Origin: CAVPDG01 sp963702535
GTDB taxonomy: Bacteria; Chloroflexota; Anaerolineae; Anaerolineales; UBA4823
NCBI GenBank assembly: GCA_963702535.1
Contig: CAVPDG010000016.1
Span: forward strand, 383,700-447,699
DNA length: 64,000 nucleotides
Direction: 5' to 3'
Shown here: in pieces, positions 62,920 to 64,000 of the stretch
Numbering within the stretch: position 1 is the stretch's first letter
Layout: every line of letters starts with the position of its first letter
Program-made: the position numbers and the translations under genes
Notes under the pieces: model-generated
Told to the model about the DNA's origin: nothing
Seen by the model: the letters and a program-made list of their open reading frames with translations, nothing else
The model's database searches: none

Positions 62920-63671
62920 ATGCCCAATTCTGCCCCTGATGAGCTGCTCGCCAACGATGTCTTCCGTACGATCCGGCTAGATGAAGGCTTGCTCTCGGTG
63001 CAAGCTTCCCGGCAGATCCGCGAGCTGGTCCAATCCGGCGAGCTGCACCGCGGCGAGCGACTGCCCTCCGAACGCGAGCTTTGCGAGCGGCTCGGCGTCA
63101 GCCGCACCGTAGTGCGCGAGGCAATCAAGATGCTGCGCGCCTCCGGTCTGGTGAAAGTGCGGTTGGGCGTGGGCACCTTCATCGCCGAGGAGCCAGCCAA
63201 CGTCCTGGAGGCACCCTGAACTACGCCGATGACCAGGAAGCGCGCAAGATCTGCGACCTGCAGCAGGTGCGCGAGGTGCTCGAGCCAGCCGCGGCAGCCC
63301 TGGCGGCTCAGAACGCCACATCCACGGACATCGAGCAAATCGAGCAGGCGATCCTGACCATGGAGCGCAACATGCTCAACGGCTACCGCTACGTCGAGGC
63401 AGATAAAGCCTTCCACCTCGCCCTGGCTGAAGCTACACACAACAGCATCTTCGTTATCTTCGTCAATTCCATCGTCGATCTGCTGCAGGAGGTGATGCGC
63501 CTGGCGATCGACTTTCCCGGAGCCGGCGAGCGCTCCAGCGTATACCATCGCCGTATCCTGGAGGCAATCATTGCCCGTGATGCCGACGAGGCCTGCAACG
63601 CCATGAACGAGCATATGCAGCAGGCGCAGTTGGACGTACAAGCCACTCTGCGCTACAAATTCACCCGTTAG
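62920..63671 (+). CDS. FadR/GntR-family transcriptional regulator, one frameshift
   Basis: Start ATG 62920 (AAGGAA upstream). Winged HTH: QIRELVQSGELHRGERLPSE, LGVSRTVVREAIKMLRASGL; then a frame change near 63215 into the FCD domain: ARKICDLQQVREVLEPAAAA, FHLALAEATHNSIFVIFVNS and HRRILEAIIARDADEACNAM with the His ligands of a metal site. About 250 aa. It lies 10 bases before a dehydrogenase E1 alpha gene and probably controls it in response to an organic acid. Confidence 0.85.
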
Positions 63672-63680
63672 TCTACTTCA

Positions 63681-64000
63681 ATGCGGAGGTTGACAGCAAT
63701 CGTGGAAATAGAGCAAGAAACCCTCTTCGAGATGTACCGCCGCATGGTGCGCATCCGCCAGTTCGAGCTGGCAGCCATGGACCTGTTCAAGCGCGGCATG
63801 GTCAAGGGCGCTATCCATACCTATATCGGGCAGGAGGCTTCGGGAGTAGGCGTGTGCATGGCGCTGCGCACTGCTGACCTGATCGCCGGCACCCACCGCA
63901 GCCACGGGCATAACATCGCCAAGGGCGCAGATACCCGCCGCATGATGGCTGAGATTCTGGGTAAGGAGACCGGCTACTGTAAGGGTCGCGGCGGTTCGAT
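63681..64000 (+). CDS. Thiamine-diphosphate-dependent dehydrogenase E1 alpha subunit, 3' end cut
   Basis: 106 codons visible, then the window ends. YRRMVRIRQFELAAMDLFKR, GAIHTYIGQEASGVGVCMAL, DLIAGTHRSHGHNIAKGADT and EILGKETGYCKGRGGS are those of PdhA/AcoA/BkdA alpha subunits, in which the His in HRSHGH holds the cofactor pocket. The start is ambiguous: ATG 63681 is in frame, but GGAGG at 63685-63689 points to TTG or GTG at 63702 as an alternative. Pyruvate, acetoin or branched-chain substrate cannot be separated from this part. Confidence 0.85.
   Translation, partial: MRRLTAIVEIEQETLFEMYRRMVRIRQFELAAMDLFKRGMVKGAIHTYIGQEASGVGVCMALRTADLIAGTHRSHGHNIAKGADTRRMMAEILGKETGYCKGRGGS

Overview
The window is a GC-rich bacterial chromosome segment. 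The gene complement best fits a Chloroflexota (Anaerolineae-like) organism: a CysO-dependent cysteine pathway, many lipoproteins with Thr/Pro-rich linkers, PIG-L deacetylase, LuxR and HD-GYP regulators, and dispersed short intergenic repeats. That placement is inference; there is no rRNA, and the only RNA gene I could fold with certainty is tRNA-Lys(CTT).

Layout. 0-5.2 kb: M20 peptidase (cut by the window edge), SIS protein, PPOX-like protein, ClpB chaperone. 5.2-12.6 kb: an AT-richer patch with two unknown genes, then a lipoprotein esterase, a methyltransferase remnant, a dienelactone hydrolase, membrane proteins, OsmC, a chloramphenicol acetyltransferase-like protein and ModA. 12.8-21.3 kb: aldehyde dehydrogenase, an operon of two trypsin-like proteases and a LuxR regulator with a degenerate receiver, SDR, Hsp20, PIG-L deacetylase and a two-component system. 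21.5-26.8 kb: a lipoprotein/DUF4405-like pair, then a convergent sulfur operon (cysM, mec, small unknown protein, cysO, moeZ) preceded by a consensus promoter and a strongly structured leader RNA. 27-34.6 kb: secreted hydrolases, transglutaminase-like protein, zinc-ribbon membrane protein, lysine 2,3-aminomutase, lipoprotein and CheY-like regulator. 34.6-41.5 kb: M32 carboxypeptidase, SerA, ferritin-like/VIT fusion, GT-C-like membrane protein, PatB-type C-S lyase. 41.5-49.3 kb: a GxxExxY protein with a tandem repeat array, an extracellular TPR-like protein, and a MacAB-like efflux operon with two adaptors. 49.6-55 kb: GltD, GyrA, a small membrane protein, BirA. 55-57.6 kb: HEAT protein, then degraded RHS and transposase remnants. 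57.8-64 kb: Ada, EamA transporter, HD-GYP regulator, P1 peptidase, HAD hydrolase, tRNA-Lys, FadR-type regulator and the start of a dehydrogenase E1 alpha gene.

Many genes between about 3.8 and 34 kb, but few between 34.6 and 53.8 kb, are split by one-base frame changes, often near G/C runs and sometimes in compensating pairs. I read most of these as base-call indels rather than gene death and give whole-gene spans. The methyltransferase, RHS and transposase entries are exceptions that look truly decayed.

The most interesting signal is the leader of the cysM operon: TTGACA-16-TATAAT on the minus strand followed by an RNA with three nested helices, a small hairpin and a 12-bp pseudoknot whose only non-Watson-Crick pair is G-U on the minus strand. 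I could not assign it to a known RNA family. Next in interest are the protease/protease/pseudo-receiver operon, the GxxExxY gene with its repeat array, in-frame short insertions inside the RHS remnant, and a set of long hairpins mostly at gene 3' ends.
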